A DNA stretch of 42,989 bases. Origin: Bacteroidaceae bacterium (lineage in GTDB: Bacteria; Bacteroidota; Bacteroidia; Bacteroidales; Bacteroidaceae). Positions 7,991 through 16,801 of the stretch are shown here, in pieces (position 1 is the stretch's first letter; each line of letters begins with the position of its first letter). The position numbers and the translations under genes were made by a program. The DNA lies in contig JAKSIU010000025.1 in NCBI GenBank assembly GCA_024398615.1, positions 1-42,989 of the forward strand, in the 5' to 3' direction. Below the pieces are notes generated by a model. The model was not told the DNA's origin and searched no databases. It worked only from the letters and a program-made list of their open reading frames with translations.

Positions 7991-8736
7991 TATGCCTTCT
8001 GCGGATATTTTCTGAACAGGCTGGACAGTTTCAGGCGGATTACTCCGAACAGGGCTTCGCTGAATATGCCACCGCTCATCTTCGAGGTGCCAAGTTCGCG
8101 GTTAACAAAGACTACCGGAACTTCCTTGATCTTGAATCCGCACTTGAATGCGGTGAACTTCATTTCAATCTGGAAGGCGTATCCCTTGAAATGTATCTTG
8201 TCCAGTTCTATGGTTTCCAGAACCTGGCGGCGGTAGCACTTGAAGCCGGCTGTAGTGTCATGAATGGGCAGGCCGGTAATCATGTGGACGTATTTTGATG
8301 CGAAATATGACATGAGAACGCGTCCCATAGGCCAGTTGACCACATTGACTCCGCTAACGTAACGGGAACCTATGGCAAGGTCATACCCCTGATCGCTGCA
8401 CGCGGCATAGAGCCGTGGCAGGTCAGACGGGGCATGTGAGAAATCGGCATCCATTTCGAAGACATAGTCATATCCATGCTCGATGGCCCACTTGAAGCCG
8501 GCAATGTAGGCGGTTCCAAGTCCCAGCTTCCCGCTGCGTTCGACAATGAAAAGACGGTTCTGGAATTCGGTTTCCATGAGTCCTTTTACAATGTCGGCAG
8601 TGCCGTCGGGTGAACCGTCGTCAATGATGAGGATATTGAATCCGTGTTCAAGGTCCATTACGGCCCTGATGATGTTTTCAATGTTTTCCTTCTCGTTGTA
8701 GGTCGGAATAATGACTATGCTGTCGCTGGTGTTCAT
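7990..8736 (-). CDS. GT2 glycosyltransferase, polyprenol-phosphate mannosyltransferase-like
   Basis: This is a 248-residue soluble GT-A enzyme of the dolichol-phosphate mannose synthase type. Motifs in order: IIPTYNEKENI for nucleotide-sugar binding, IIDDGSPDGT, and the metal-binding EMDADFSH. It has no C-terminal membrane helices, unlike the second GT2 in this window. Such enzymes load a sugar, usually mannose, on a polyprenyl phosphate carrier for later transfer at the periplasmic face. It overlaps the acyltransferase gene by one base. The acceptor and sugar are inferred from family. Confidence 0.85.
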   Translation of the reverse strand: MNTSDSIVIIPTYNEKENIENIIRAVMDLEHGFNILIIDDGSPDGTADIVKGLMETEFQNRLFIVERSGKLGLGTAYIAGFKWAIEHGYDYVFEMDADFSHAPSDLPRLYAACSDQGYDLAIGSRYVSGVNVVNWPMGRVLMSYFASKYVHMITGLPIHDTTAGFKCYRRQVLETIELDKIHFKGYAFQIEMKFTAFKCGFKIKEVPVVFVNRELGTSKMSGGIFSEALFGVIRLKLSSLFRKYPQKA

Positions 8737-8755
8737 ATCGGTCTGTTTTGTCAGA

Positions 8756-8763
8756 CAAACATA
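8756..8763 (-). promoter_or_regulatory. -7 box of the glycosyltransferase/acyltransferase pair
   Basis: TATGTTTG on the minus strand matches TAnnTTTG, with ATTG 19 bases further upstream as a weak -33. It lies in the 45-base gap after potD, so the pair can be expressed apart from the pot operon. A small palindrome, GTCTG/CAGAC, sits in the leader. Confidence 0.5.
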
Positions 8764-8781
8764 ATGAAAAAAATCAATAGG

Positions 8782-10116
8782 TCAATGTCTTGATGAAGTC
8801 TTCCTTGCATTGGCTTTCCTTTTGGCCTTCCTGTTCTTGCCTGATGCCCTTACTGCAGCAAAAGCGATGATGAGTGCGACCACAATGCCGATGATGATGA
8901 GGGTGGTGGTGTGCAGGCTGTCACCCTTGATACGTGACCACATGTCAAGCATGGCTTCGGTGCGGTTTCCGGCATCGTGCATGAGAGCGCAACGCTCGAT
9001 TACCTTTGCATCGGGATACTGGATGGAATTCACCTTCACGCTGTCAGCATCTTCTCCGAAGAAGTATGACAGGTCTATGGTTTCATCAAGACTGTCGTCA
9101 ATCTTGGCTTCAAGAACTTCGGGAGTGCCGATTACGCTGACATAACCGATGGCATCCATGTTGCGGAGTGCGTTTTCGCTGGTGCACATGAAGTTGATGA
9201 ACCAGTTGGCTGCCTTGACGTTCTTGGCATATTTCGGGATTACCCAGCCGTCAAACCAGACGTTGCTGCCTTCGACGGGAACAACGTAGTCAAGTTCAAT
9301 CTCATCGCCAACCTCATCAAGAGCCCACATGGCGTCACCGCTCCAGGTGATGTTCGCCCATGCCTTGCCCTGAATCATGCGCTCCTTTCCAAAGTCGACT
9401 TCCCAGCCGGCAAAGTTCTTCTTTGCCTGCAGCATGGTGTCTTCAAACAGTTTCAGGGAAGCGTCGCTGGCATCATTCATGACATGTTCGCGTGTGGCAC
9501 GTCCTGACTTTATCTCATCCTGGCGTATGTACATCATAAGTGAACCGTAAACGTCGCGTACGGCATCCTTCATGAGGATTCTGCCTTCATAGCGCGGATC
9601 CCAGAGGATTCCCCATGTTTCGGCCTCTTCCTTCTTGACGAATGCCTTGTTGTACATGACACCGGTGGTTCCCCACATGAAACCTACGGCATAGTCGCTG
9701 GCGCGGCGGCCGCCGGCTGACATTTCGTCAAACTTCTCGACGGCAAACGGGGAAACGTTCTTCGTATAATCGGGAACACTGCCGAAATTGCGGTCCAGAG
9801 GCAGAAGCAGGTCGTTCTTGAGCATGCGCTCGATTATGTATTCTGACGGACATACCACATCGTAGTCCTCATGTCCTGTTTCAATCTTGGTGAGCATGAC
9901 TTCGTTGATGTCGAAGGTCTGGTAGAGGACGTGAACCTCTTCACCTGTGTTTTCCTTGTACCACTGCTCGAATTCAGGAATCAGGTCCTCGTCAATGTAA
10001 TCGGCCCAGTTATACACCTTCAGGGTATGTGCACGGTCATCATCGGCTTTTACAGAAATGAATGGAACTGAAAGAATGGCTGCTGCCAGCAGGATTTTTC
10101 CTGTTAATGTCTTCAT
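8782..10116 (-). CDS. potD: spermidine/putrescine-binding protein with C-terminal membrane anchor
   Basis: This is the periplasmic solute receptor of a polyamine ABC transporter. The 444 residues start with a signal peptide (MKTLTGKILLAAAILSVPF) followed by the PotD fold; LKVYNWADYIDEDLIPEFE is the characteristic first strand and helix of this family. Usual PotD is about 350 residues. Here there is an additional tail: a hydrophobic helix at about residues 404-423 and then a strongly basic end rich in Lys and Arg. The tail predicts that the receptor is tethered to the inner membrane by its C-terminus with the basic end in the cytoplasm. It is the last gene of potABCD. Confidence 0.92.
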   Translation of the reverse strand: MKTLTGKILLAAAILSVPFISVKADDDRAHTLKVYNWADYIDEDLIPEFEQWYKENTGEEVHVLYQTFDINEVMLTKIETGHEDYDVVCPSEYIIERMLKNDLLLPLDRNFGSVPDYTKNVSPFAVEKFDEMSAGGRRASDYAVGFMWGTTGVMYNKAFVKKEEAETWGILWDPRYEGRILMKDAVRDVYGSLMMYIRQDEIKSGRATREHVMNDASDASLKLFEDTMLQAKKNFAGWEVDFGKERMIQGKAWANITWSGDAMWALDEVGDEIELDYVVPVEGSNVWFDGWVIPKYAKNVKAANWFINFMCTSENALRNMDAIGYVSVIGTPEVLEAKIDDSLDETIDLSYFFGEDADSVKVNSIQYPDAKVIERCALMHDAGNRTEAMLDMWSRIKGDSLHTTTLIIIGIVVALIIAFAAVRASGKNRKAKRKANARKTSSRH

Positions 10117-10143
10117 TTTCGTTTTTGGTGTTTGATTGGTTGT

Positions 10144-10944
10144 TTATTGTTCTTTGTTGAAACGGCTGCTTCGACGGTTGATTATGATAAGCAGTATAAG
10201 TACAGTCAGGAAGATTATGGCTGCCAGACAGCGCAGCTCCGGTGTCAGACCGCCTTTGCGGGCATCGGCGTAGATGTATGTGGAAAGGGTTTCAAGACCG
10301 TTGCTGCCCTTGGTGAACAGTGTCACGGCGAAATCGTCAATGGACAGAGTGAAGGATAGAATGAAACCGCTCACCATGCCGGGCTTGATTTCGGGTATGA
10401 TGACCTTGTTGAATGCCTGTAACGGGGTTGCGCCCAGATCAAGCGCCGCTTCATAGATGTTGGGATTCATCCGCGTGAGACGCGGCATGACACTCAGTAC
10501 CACATAAGGTGTGCAGAATGCTATATGGGCCAGGACAACAGTTACGTATCCGCCTGAAATCCCCAGACTTACGAACAGCAGGAACAGCGATATGCCGGTA
10601 ATGATGTCCGGGTTGATCATGGGGATGTTGTTGGCAAACTGTATGGCCTTGCGCACCTTACGGTTGCGGATGTTGAATATGCCGACAGCTGCAATGCTGC
10701 CGAGAAGCATTGAGATTGCAGCGGCTATGAGGGCTATGACCAGAGTGTTGATGACGGCCTGTGTAATGGTTGCGCTGTGTGCAGCCTGGCCGGACAGCAG
10801 GTTGGCGTAGAGGTCAAGTGAGAAGCCGCGCCAGTCACCGATTGTCTTGGAATTGGTGAACGAGAACAGGATGATGATTGCTATCGGGGCGTAGAGCACC
10901 AGAAGCAGGATGTACAGGTATGATTTTGCAAGAAACTTCTTCAT
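10144..10944 (-). CDS. potC: polyamine ABC transporter permease PotC
   Basis: The 266-residue inner-membrane permease has six predicted helices. The cytoplasmic EAA loop that contacts the ATPase is visible as EAALDLGATPLQAFNKVIIP. The start overlaps the stop of potB by four bases, showing translational coupling. With PotB it forms the translocation path for spermidine or putrescine. Confidence 0.93.
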   Translation of the reverse strand: MKKFLAKSYLYILLLVLYAPIAIIILFSFTNSKTIGDWRGFSLDLYANLLSGQAAHSATITQAVINTLVIALIAAAISMLLGSIAAVGIFNIRNRKVRKAIQFANNIPMINPDIITGISLFLLFVSLGISGGYVTVVLAHIAFCTPYVVLSVMPRLTRMNPNIYEAALDLGATPLQAFNKVIIPEIKPGMVSGFILSFTLSIDDFAVTLFTKGSNGLETLSTYIYADARKGGLTPELRCLAAIIFLTVLILLIIINRRSSRFNKEQ

Positions 10945-11735
10945 AACAGACTGCCTCCTTCGCTAAGATCGCTGTCATCGCCGCTGACTGCGCTGGTTAT
11001 TGCAATTATTATCAGCATGATGAGTGACAGGGCAGCACCATAGTTCATGGTGTCGCTCATCATCATGTTGTCCTGTATGATTGAACCGAACAGACGCTTG
11101 TTGTTGAGCGTCAGGATTTCAGAGATGGCGAATGTGGAGATTGTCGGAAGGAACACCATCATTATGCCGCTGATGATACCGGGAACCGACAGGGGCCAGA
11201 TGACGCGTGTGAAGACCTGACGTGTGGTTGCGCCAAGATCATGGGCTGCTTCTATATAGCTCTTGTCAATTTTCTGGATGGAGTTGTAGATGGGGTAGAT
11301 CATGAACGGCAGGAAATCATAGACCAGACCGAAAATGAGCGCACCCTCGCCAAGCGGCAGATGCAGGAAATCGAACAGAGCCACTGTTGCCAACGAACGC
11401 ATGAGCACATTTATCCACATGGGAAGTATGAACAGCAGTACCAGGCTCTTGCTCCTGTTCAGTTTGGAGTCGGCCAGGATATATGCTGCGGGGTATCCCA
11501 GGAGTATGCACAGCAGGGTTGTTATGATTGCAATGCCAACCGAATAGATGAACGTGTTCATCGCTTCGGACTGGGTCGCGAACTTGACGAAGTTCTGAAG
11601 TGTGAACTGTCCGGCCGGATTACGGAAAGCGTAAACGGCAATGAGCAGCAGGGGCAGCACCACGAACAGAACCAGAAAGAGAACGTAGGGGGCTACCCAG
11701 TTGCTACGCTTCTGTACCAGTTTTGATAGGCTCAT
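10941..11735 (-). CDS. potB: polyamine ABC transporter permease PotB
   Basis: The 264-residue permease is the partner of PotC. It has about six membrane segments and an EAA loop ([20 protein letters not shown]). Its start overlaps the potA stop by four bases and its stop overlaps the potC start, so potA, potB and potC form a tightly coupled unit. The C-terminal end is short and acidic ([10 protein letters not shown]). Confidence 0.93.
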   Translation of the reverse strand: MSLSKLVQKRSNWVAPYVLFLVLFVVLPLLLIAVYAFRNPAGQFTLQNFVKFATQSEAMNTFIYSVGIAIITTLLCILLGYPAAYILADSKLNRSKSLVLLFILPMWINVLMRSLATVALFDFLHLPLGEGALIFGLVYDFLPFMIYPIYNSIQKIDKSYIEAAHDLGATTRQVFTRVIWPLSVPGIISGIMMVFLPTISTFAISEILTLNNKRLFGSIIQDNMMMSDTMNYGAALSLIMLIIIAITSAVSGDDSDLSEGGSLL

Positions 11736-13231
11736 ATCCTGCGTATATTCCTTATGTCCTTGGGTAGAATCCTGATTCCTACTATGTCGCCGTCATCCCA
11801 GACTTCGTTGGTATAGACGTATATGTCATCGCCGTTGTCCGATGTGACTGTCAGCTGGTAGTGGTTGCCTTTGTAGAGGATGAAGCTCACGCAGCCTGCT
11901 GCGCCTCCGTCTTCGGTGTAGTCCATGAGTTCGATGTCCTCAAACTCGACATCGACCATGATATCTGAACCGGACTCAATGTCCTCGACCGGTTCGCATT
12001 CGAACAGACCGCCAAGCATTTCAATGTGGGCACTGTCCTTGAGAGTGCCGTGGATGCTGTTGTTGAAGCGTTCCTTGTGCATTACATGAATATCGAACGG
12101 CTTGATGATCATGCTGACCTCCTGACCTACCTCAAAGGCATTGTAGTCCTGGATGAGAAGTTCGTATCCATGGTCGGTTATTACTGTCATCTCATAATGT
12201 ACACCCTTGAAGATGCAGGTCTGGACCGTGCCGTTAATCTGACCCTTGTCGTTGCGGGCCATGATGTAGATGTCTTCGGGGCGGAGCACTACGTCGACGT
12301 GTTCGTTTGGCTGGAAGCCCTCGTCCACACATTCGAATTCGTGGTACATGAACAGCACTTTGCGGTCTTCTACCATAATGCCGTTCAGAATGTTGCTGTC
12401 ACCGATGAAATCGGCCACGAAGGGGTTCACCGGTTCGTTGTAGATGTCTGTCGGCTTTCCAATCTGCTGGACCTTGCCCTTGTTCATGACTACGATGGTG
12501 TCGCTGAGTGTCAGCGCCTCTTCCTGGTCATGTGTGACATATATGAAGGTGATGCCAAGTTCCTTGTGCATCTGCTTGAGCTCGAGCTGCATGTCCTTGC
12601 GCATCTTTAGGTCAAGTGCGGCAAGAGGTTCATCAAGAAGCAGGACCTGTGGCTTGTTGATGATGGCACGTGCAATGGCAACACGCTGCTGCTGACCGCC
12701 TGAAAGCGATTCCACATCGCGCTCTTCATAGTCGGTAAGACCGACCATCTTGAGTACGCGGCGCACCTGCTTGTCTATGCTGTCCTCATCGACCTTCTTG
12801 AGCTTGAGTCCGAAAGCGATGTTGTCATAGACGTTCAGATGGGGGAATAGAGCGTAGCGCTGGAACACTGTGTTCATGGGTCTCTGATGCGGTGGTATCT
12901 CGGTGATATCCGTTCCGTTCATGCGTACGGAACCTTCTGTGGGGAGGTTGAAACCTGCCAGGATTCTGAGCAGAGTGGTCTTTCCGCAGCCTGAAGGCCC
13001 GAGAATTGTGACGAATTCACCTTTCTTGACAAAAAGACTTACATCATCGAGAACCTGCTTGTCGCCGAACCACTTGGAAATGTGGTCTATCTCAATGATG
13101 TAAGTCTTATCATCTTTTTCCCCGGATATGTCAGCTGCTGCACCTGGGATATCGGGTGCGTGCTGGGTGCAGTCCTTGCCTGAGATCGGCTTAGGGGTCA
13201 GGTCCATGATGCTGTCTGCCATTTCGTTCAT
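11732..13231 (-). CDS. potA: polyamine ABC transporter ATPase PotA with duplicated C-terminal unit
   Basis: This is the energy-coupling ATPase of the polyamine importer. The ABC domain is complete: Walker [10 protein letters not shown] (78-86), signature LSGGQ (176-180), Walker B LLLDEP (197-202) and switch H234. The protein has 499 residues against roughly 370 for typical PotA. The excess comes from the C-terminus, where a TOBE-like unit occurs twice: [10 protein letters not shown] with KPFDIHVM (about 334-384) and [10 protein letters not shown] with LPKDIRNI (446 to the end). There is also a non-conserved acidic N-terminus of about 40 residues; several Met codons there (1, 4, 9) leave the exact start uncertain. 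First gene of potABCD. Confidence 0.94.
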   Translation of the reverse strand: MNEMADSIMDLTPKPISGKDCTQHAPDIPGAAADISGEKDDKTYIIEIDHISKWFGDKQVLDDVSLFVKKGEFVTILGPSGCGKTTLLRILAGFNLPTEGSVRMNGTDITEIPPHQRPMNTVFQRYALFPHLNVYDNIAFGLKLKKVDEDSIDKQVRRVLKMVGLTDYEERDVESLSGGQQQRVAIARAIINKPQVLLLDEPLAALDLKMRKDMQLELKQMHKELGITFIYVTHDQEEALTLSDTIVVMNKGKVQQIGKPTDIYNEPVNPFVADFIGDSNILNGIMVEDRKVLFMYHEFECVDEGFQPNEHVDVVLRPEDIYIMARNDKGQINGTVQTCIFKGVHYEMTVITDHGYELLIQDYNAFEVGQEVSMIIKPFDIHVMHKERFNNSIHGTLKDSAHIEMLGGLFECEPVEDIESGSDIMVDVEFEDIELMDYTEDGGAAGCVSFILYKGNHYQLTVTSDNGDDIYVYTNEVWDDGDIVGIRILPKDIRNIRRI

Positions 13232-13277
13232 TTTGTGAAAAAAGTGTTAGGCGCCTTTTGTTATCTGTAAGGGCGTG

Positions 13278-13285
13278 CAAAGATA
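13278..13285 (-). promoter_or_regulatory. -7 box of the potABCD operon
   Basis: TATCTTTG on the minus strand matches exactly. The predicted start is near 13272, giving a leader of about 40 bases to potA. It lies only nine bases from the mfd -7 box on the other strand. Confidence 0.7.
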
Positions 13286-13294
13286 CTTTTTTTG

Positions 13295-13302
13295 TAATTT
13301 TG
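13295..13302 (+). promoter_or_regulatory. -7 box of mfd
   Basis: TAATTTTG matches exactly. The predicted start is near 13308, giving a leader of about 58 bases to the ATG at 13366. It overlaps the upstream region of the potA promoter. Confidence 0.7.
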
Positions 13303-13365
13303 CAAGCGGTTTTGGGGATTTTTTTTGAACCTGATACCTCTTTTTTATTTTTAAGCCTTGGATTA

Positions 13366-16300
13366 ATGGTGACTTTGTCAGATCTGAGCGCCCGATATGC
13401 GCAGTCTGCCAGCGGCAGGGCGTTGTGCAAAGTGCTTTCGGAAAACCGCGGCAAAAGCGTTTTTCTGAAGGGACTTGGTGCGTCATCGGCCTCCATGCTC
13501 ATGGGTGGTGTTCTGGGCAGTCTTGAGCGCAGCTGTGTCCTTTTCATTCTGGATGACCAGGAGAGTGCCGCATATTTTTATCACGATATGGTCCAGATAA
13601 TGGGCGAAGACAGTGTGCTGTTCTTTCCATCGGCATACAGGCGGGCCGTGAAGTACGGACAGAAGGACGATGCAAGCGCCATTCTGCGCACACAGGTGCT
13701 TGGCGCCCTGTCGTCGGCTTCAAGGGACCGGATGGCCGTGGTGGTCAGTTCGCCCGATGCCCTGGCGGAGACAGTGGTGTCACGCCGTCAGCTTGAGGAC
13801 CGTTCCGTACGTCTGGAGAACGGTCAGACCACTGACCGTGAGCAGCTTCAGGACCGTCTGCTGGAACTGGGATTCCAAAGGACGGACTATGTGTATGAAC
13901 CTGGCCAGTTCGCCCTGCGCGGCAGCATTCTGGACGTGTTCTCGTTTTCATGTGAATATCCTTACAGAATAGATTTCTTTGGCGACGACATTGATTCCAT
14001 ACGGACATTTTCGGTGGAAACACAGCTTTCGCTTGATGTCCGGGACAGCATTGTCATTGTGCCGGACATGCAGGGAAACGGTCAGGAACAGTATGTTTCG
14101 CTGTTGGATTTCCTGCCCGAGGACAGTCTCGTGGCGGTGCACGACATGCTGATCGCTGCCGACCGTATAGCTCAGGTTACGGACGACGTTACCCGTCAGG
14201 ACAGTATTGCAGCGCGCATGCGCCAGCTCGAAGCCACGAAGGACAGGACTTCCGTGGAGTCCGATACCGTGGTAGGACTGCCACAGATGATTGGCCGCGA
14301 TGATTTCCTGCGTAAGCTGATGCCTTTCCAGGTGCTTGAGTTCGGGGGCGGAAATGCCGGCAGTACCGGAACGTCTCTGACATTTGACATAACTCCGCAG
14401 CCTCTGTTCCATAAGAACTTCGACCTGGTGTCGCAGATACTTTCTGATTATCTGACCAAGGGATACCGTCTTTACCTTCTTACGGACAATCCCAAACAGG
14501 GGGAACGTCTGGAGAGCATCTTTGCGGAACGTGGCGAACGAATCCCGTTCGAGACAGTCGGCAGAACCCTTCATGAAGGATATGCCGACAATGCCCTGAA
14601 ATGCTGTTTCTTTACCGACCATCAGATCTTTGACCGTTTCCACAAATACAGCCTCAGAAGCGATAAGGCCCGTGGAGGCAAGATGGCCCTGACACTGAAG
14701 GAACTGAGCGAATTCCAGATAGGCGATTACGTTGTCCACATTGACCATGGAGTGGGGCGCTTTGGCGGTCTGGTCCGTGTTCCCCAGGGCAACGGTTTCC
14801 AGGAAAAGATAAAAATCATATATAAGAACGATGACGTGGTTTTCGTGTCAATCCACTCTCTGCACAAGGTTTCCAAGTACAAGGGCAAGGAGGGCGAAGA
14901 ACCGCGCATCAACAAGCTGGGAAGTCCTACATGGGACAACCTCAAGGAGAAGACCAAGGGCAAGATCAAGGACATAGCCCGGGATCTTATAAAACTCTAT
15001 TCCCAGAGAATGAATGAGAAGGGATTCGCCTTCAGCCCCGACAGCTACCTGCAGAATGAGCTTGAGGCCAGTTTCCTGTACGAGGATACTCCGGATCAGC
15101 TCAAGGCCACACAGGATGTGAAAGCCGATATGGAGAGCTCCCGCCCCATGGACCGTCTGGTCTGCGGTGATGTAGGTTTCGGTAAGACCGAGGTTGCCAT
15201 ACGCGCCGCCTTCAAGGCTGTGTGTGACAGCCGTCAGGTGGCCGTGCTGGTGCCGACCACCATTCTGGCATTCCAGCATTTCCAGACGTTCAGGGACCGT
15301 CTCAAAGATTTCCCGTGCAGGGTTGAGTACCTGTCGCGTGCAAGATCGGCTGCCGATACGCGTGCCATCCTTGAAGGTCTTGAAAACGGTAGGATTGACA
15401 TTGTTGTCGGAACGCACAAACTTATTGGAAAGGGTGTGAAGTTCAAGAATCTGGGCCTGCTCATCATTGACGAGGAACAGAAGTTCGGCGTAGGCGTCAA
15501 GGAGAAACTGCGCCAGATGAAGGTGAATGTCGATACTCTGACAATGACTGCCACTCCCATACCGCGTACGCTGCAGTTCTCTCTCATGGGGGCACGTGAC
15601 CTTTCCGTCATCCAGACTCCCCCGGCAAACCGTTATCCAATCCAGACTGAGGTCCATCAGTTCAGCGCCGACATAATACGTGAGGCCGTGAACTTTGAAA
15701 TGAGCCGCAACGGTCAGCTGTTCCTCATTTCGAACCGCATATCGTCACTTGACGAACTGGCCGGACTTGTGCAGCGCGAGGTGCCTGACGCACGTGTCTG
15801 CATCGGACACGGTCAGATGGAGCCGGAAGAACTGGAGAAGATTGTCACCGGATTCATGAACTATGACTATGATGTGCTGGTGGCGACTTCGATTATAGAG
15901 AACGGCATAGACATTCCGAATGCCAATACGATTATTGTCAATCAGGCGCAGAATTTCGGTTTGAGCGACCTGCACCAGATGCGTGGCCGTGTGGGCCGTA
16001 GCAACCGTAAGGCGTTCTGCTATCTGCTGGCTCCGCCGCTTGGCTCCCTGCCGCAGGATTCCCGCCGCCGTCTGCAGGCCATTGAATCGTTCAGCGATCT
16101 GGGAAGCGGACTGCAGCTGGCCCTGCAGGATCTGGATATACGTGGAGCCGGCAACATGCTGGGCGCCGAACAGAGCGGGTTCATTGCCGACCTTGGCTAC
16201 GAGACCTATCAGAAGATTCTCAAGGAGGCCATACATGAACTCAAGACCAGCGAGTTCCAGGATCTCGAGGAGTTCAAGGCACAGCAGCGAAAGCCCGGAA

Positions 16301-16782
16301 CGGCCGATGCCAGCGGCTATGTTGAGGAATGTACCGTTGAAAGTGACCTGGACATGTTCTTTCCGGACAGCTATGTGCCCAATGGGAGTGAACGTATTCT
16401 TCTTTATCGTGAACTGGACAGCATGGAGCGTGAACAGGATATCAAACGCTTCAAGGAACGTCTGGAAGACCGGTTCGGCCATATTCCGCAGCCGGCCCTT
16501 GAACTGATACGCGTTGTATCGCTACGTCGTATGGCCAGGGAACTGGGCATAGAGCGCATTTTCCTGAAAGGAGGCCGCATGAGTCTGTTCTTCGTTTCCA
16601 ATCTGGACAGTCCATATTATCAGAGCGAGCCGTTCGGGCGTGTACTGGCATATGCTGCGGAAAATCCCATGCAGTGCCGTCTGCGTGAGGAGTCGGGCAA
16701 ACGCAGTCTGCTGCTGACTGACATTCCCAATGTGGAGACCGCCATCTCGGTGCTTCAGATGATGCTGCGGCCAGTAGTGTGA
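13366..16782 (+). CDS. mfd: transcription-repair coupling factor Mfd
   Basis: This translocase removes RNA polymerase stalled at DNA lesions and recruits UvrA. The protein has 1138 residues from MVTLSDLSARYAQ; the open frame extends upstream to 13258, but that part crosses the promoter. The UvrB-homology region occupies the first third, a CarD-type RNA-polymerase-interacting domain follows (FQIGDYVVHIDHGVGRFGGL, about residues 453-472), and then the RecG-like motor: Walker A GDVGFGKTE (about 601-609), DEEQ (702-705), TATPIPRTL, and the helicase C motif QMRGRVGRSNR. The C-terminal TRCF domain (EECTVESDLDMFFPDSYVP onward) completes it. All domains are intact. Confidence 0.96.
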   Translation: MVTLSDLSARYAQSASGRALCKVLSENRGKSVFLKGLGASSASMLMGGVLGSLERSCVLFILDDQESAAYFYHDMVQIMGEDSVLFFPSAYRRAVKYGQKDDASAILRTQVLGALSSASRDRMAVVVSSPDALAETVVSRRQLEDRSVRLENGQTTDREQLQDRLLELGFQRTDYVYEPGQFALRGSILDVFSFSCEYPYRIDFFGDDIDSIRTFSVETQLSLDVRDSIVIVPDMQGNGQEQYVSLLDFLPEDSLVAVHDMLIAADRIAQVTDDVTRQDSIAARMRQLEATKDRTSVESDTVVGLPQMIGRDDFLRKLMPFQVLEFGGGNAGSTGTSLTFDITPQPLFHKNFDLVSQILSDYLTKGYRLYLLTDNPKQGERLESIFAERGERIPFETVGRTLHEGYADNALKCCFFTDHQIFDRFHKYSLRSDKARGGKMALTLKELSEFQIGDYVVHIDHGVGRFGGLVRVPQGNGFQEKIKIIYKNDDVVFVSIHSLHKVSKYKGKEGEEPRINKLGSPTWDNLKEKTKGKIKDIARDLIKLYSQRMNEKGFAFSPDSYLQNELEASFLYEDTPDQLKATQDVKADMESSRPMDRLVCGDVGFGKTEVAIRAAFKAVCDSRQVAVLVPTTILAFQHFQTFRDRLKDFPCRVEYLSRARSAADTRAILEGLENGRIDIVVGTHKLIGKGVKFKNLGLLIIDEEQKFGVGVKEKLRQMKVNVDTLTMTATPIPRTLQFSLMGARDLSVIQTPPANRYPIQTEVHQFSADIIREAVNFEMSRNGQLFLISNRISSLDELAGLVQREVPDARVCIGHGQMEPEELEKIVTGFMNYDYDVLVATSIIENGIDIPNANTIIVNQAQNFGLSDLHQMRGRVGRSNRKAFCYLLAPPLGSLPQDSRRRLQAIESFSDLGSGLQLALQDLDIRGAGNMLGAEQSGFIADLGYETYQKILKEAIHELKTSEFQDLEEFKAQQRKPGTADASGYVEECTVESDLDMFFPDSYVPNGSERILLYRELDSMEREQDIKRFKERLEDRFGHIPQPALELIRVVSLRRMARELGIERIFLKGGRMSLFFVSNLDSPYYQSEPFGRVLAYAAENPMQCRLREESGKRSLLLTDIPNVETAISVLQMMLRPVV

Positions 16783-16801
16783 ATATACTATAAGGTGGCT
16801 G

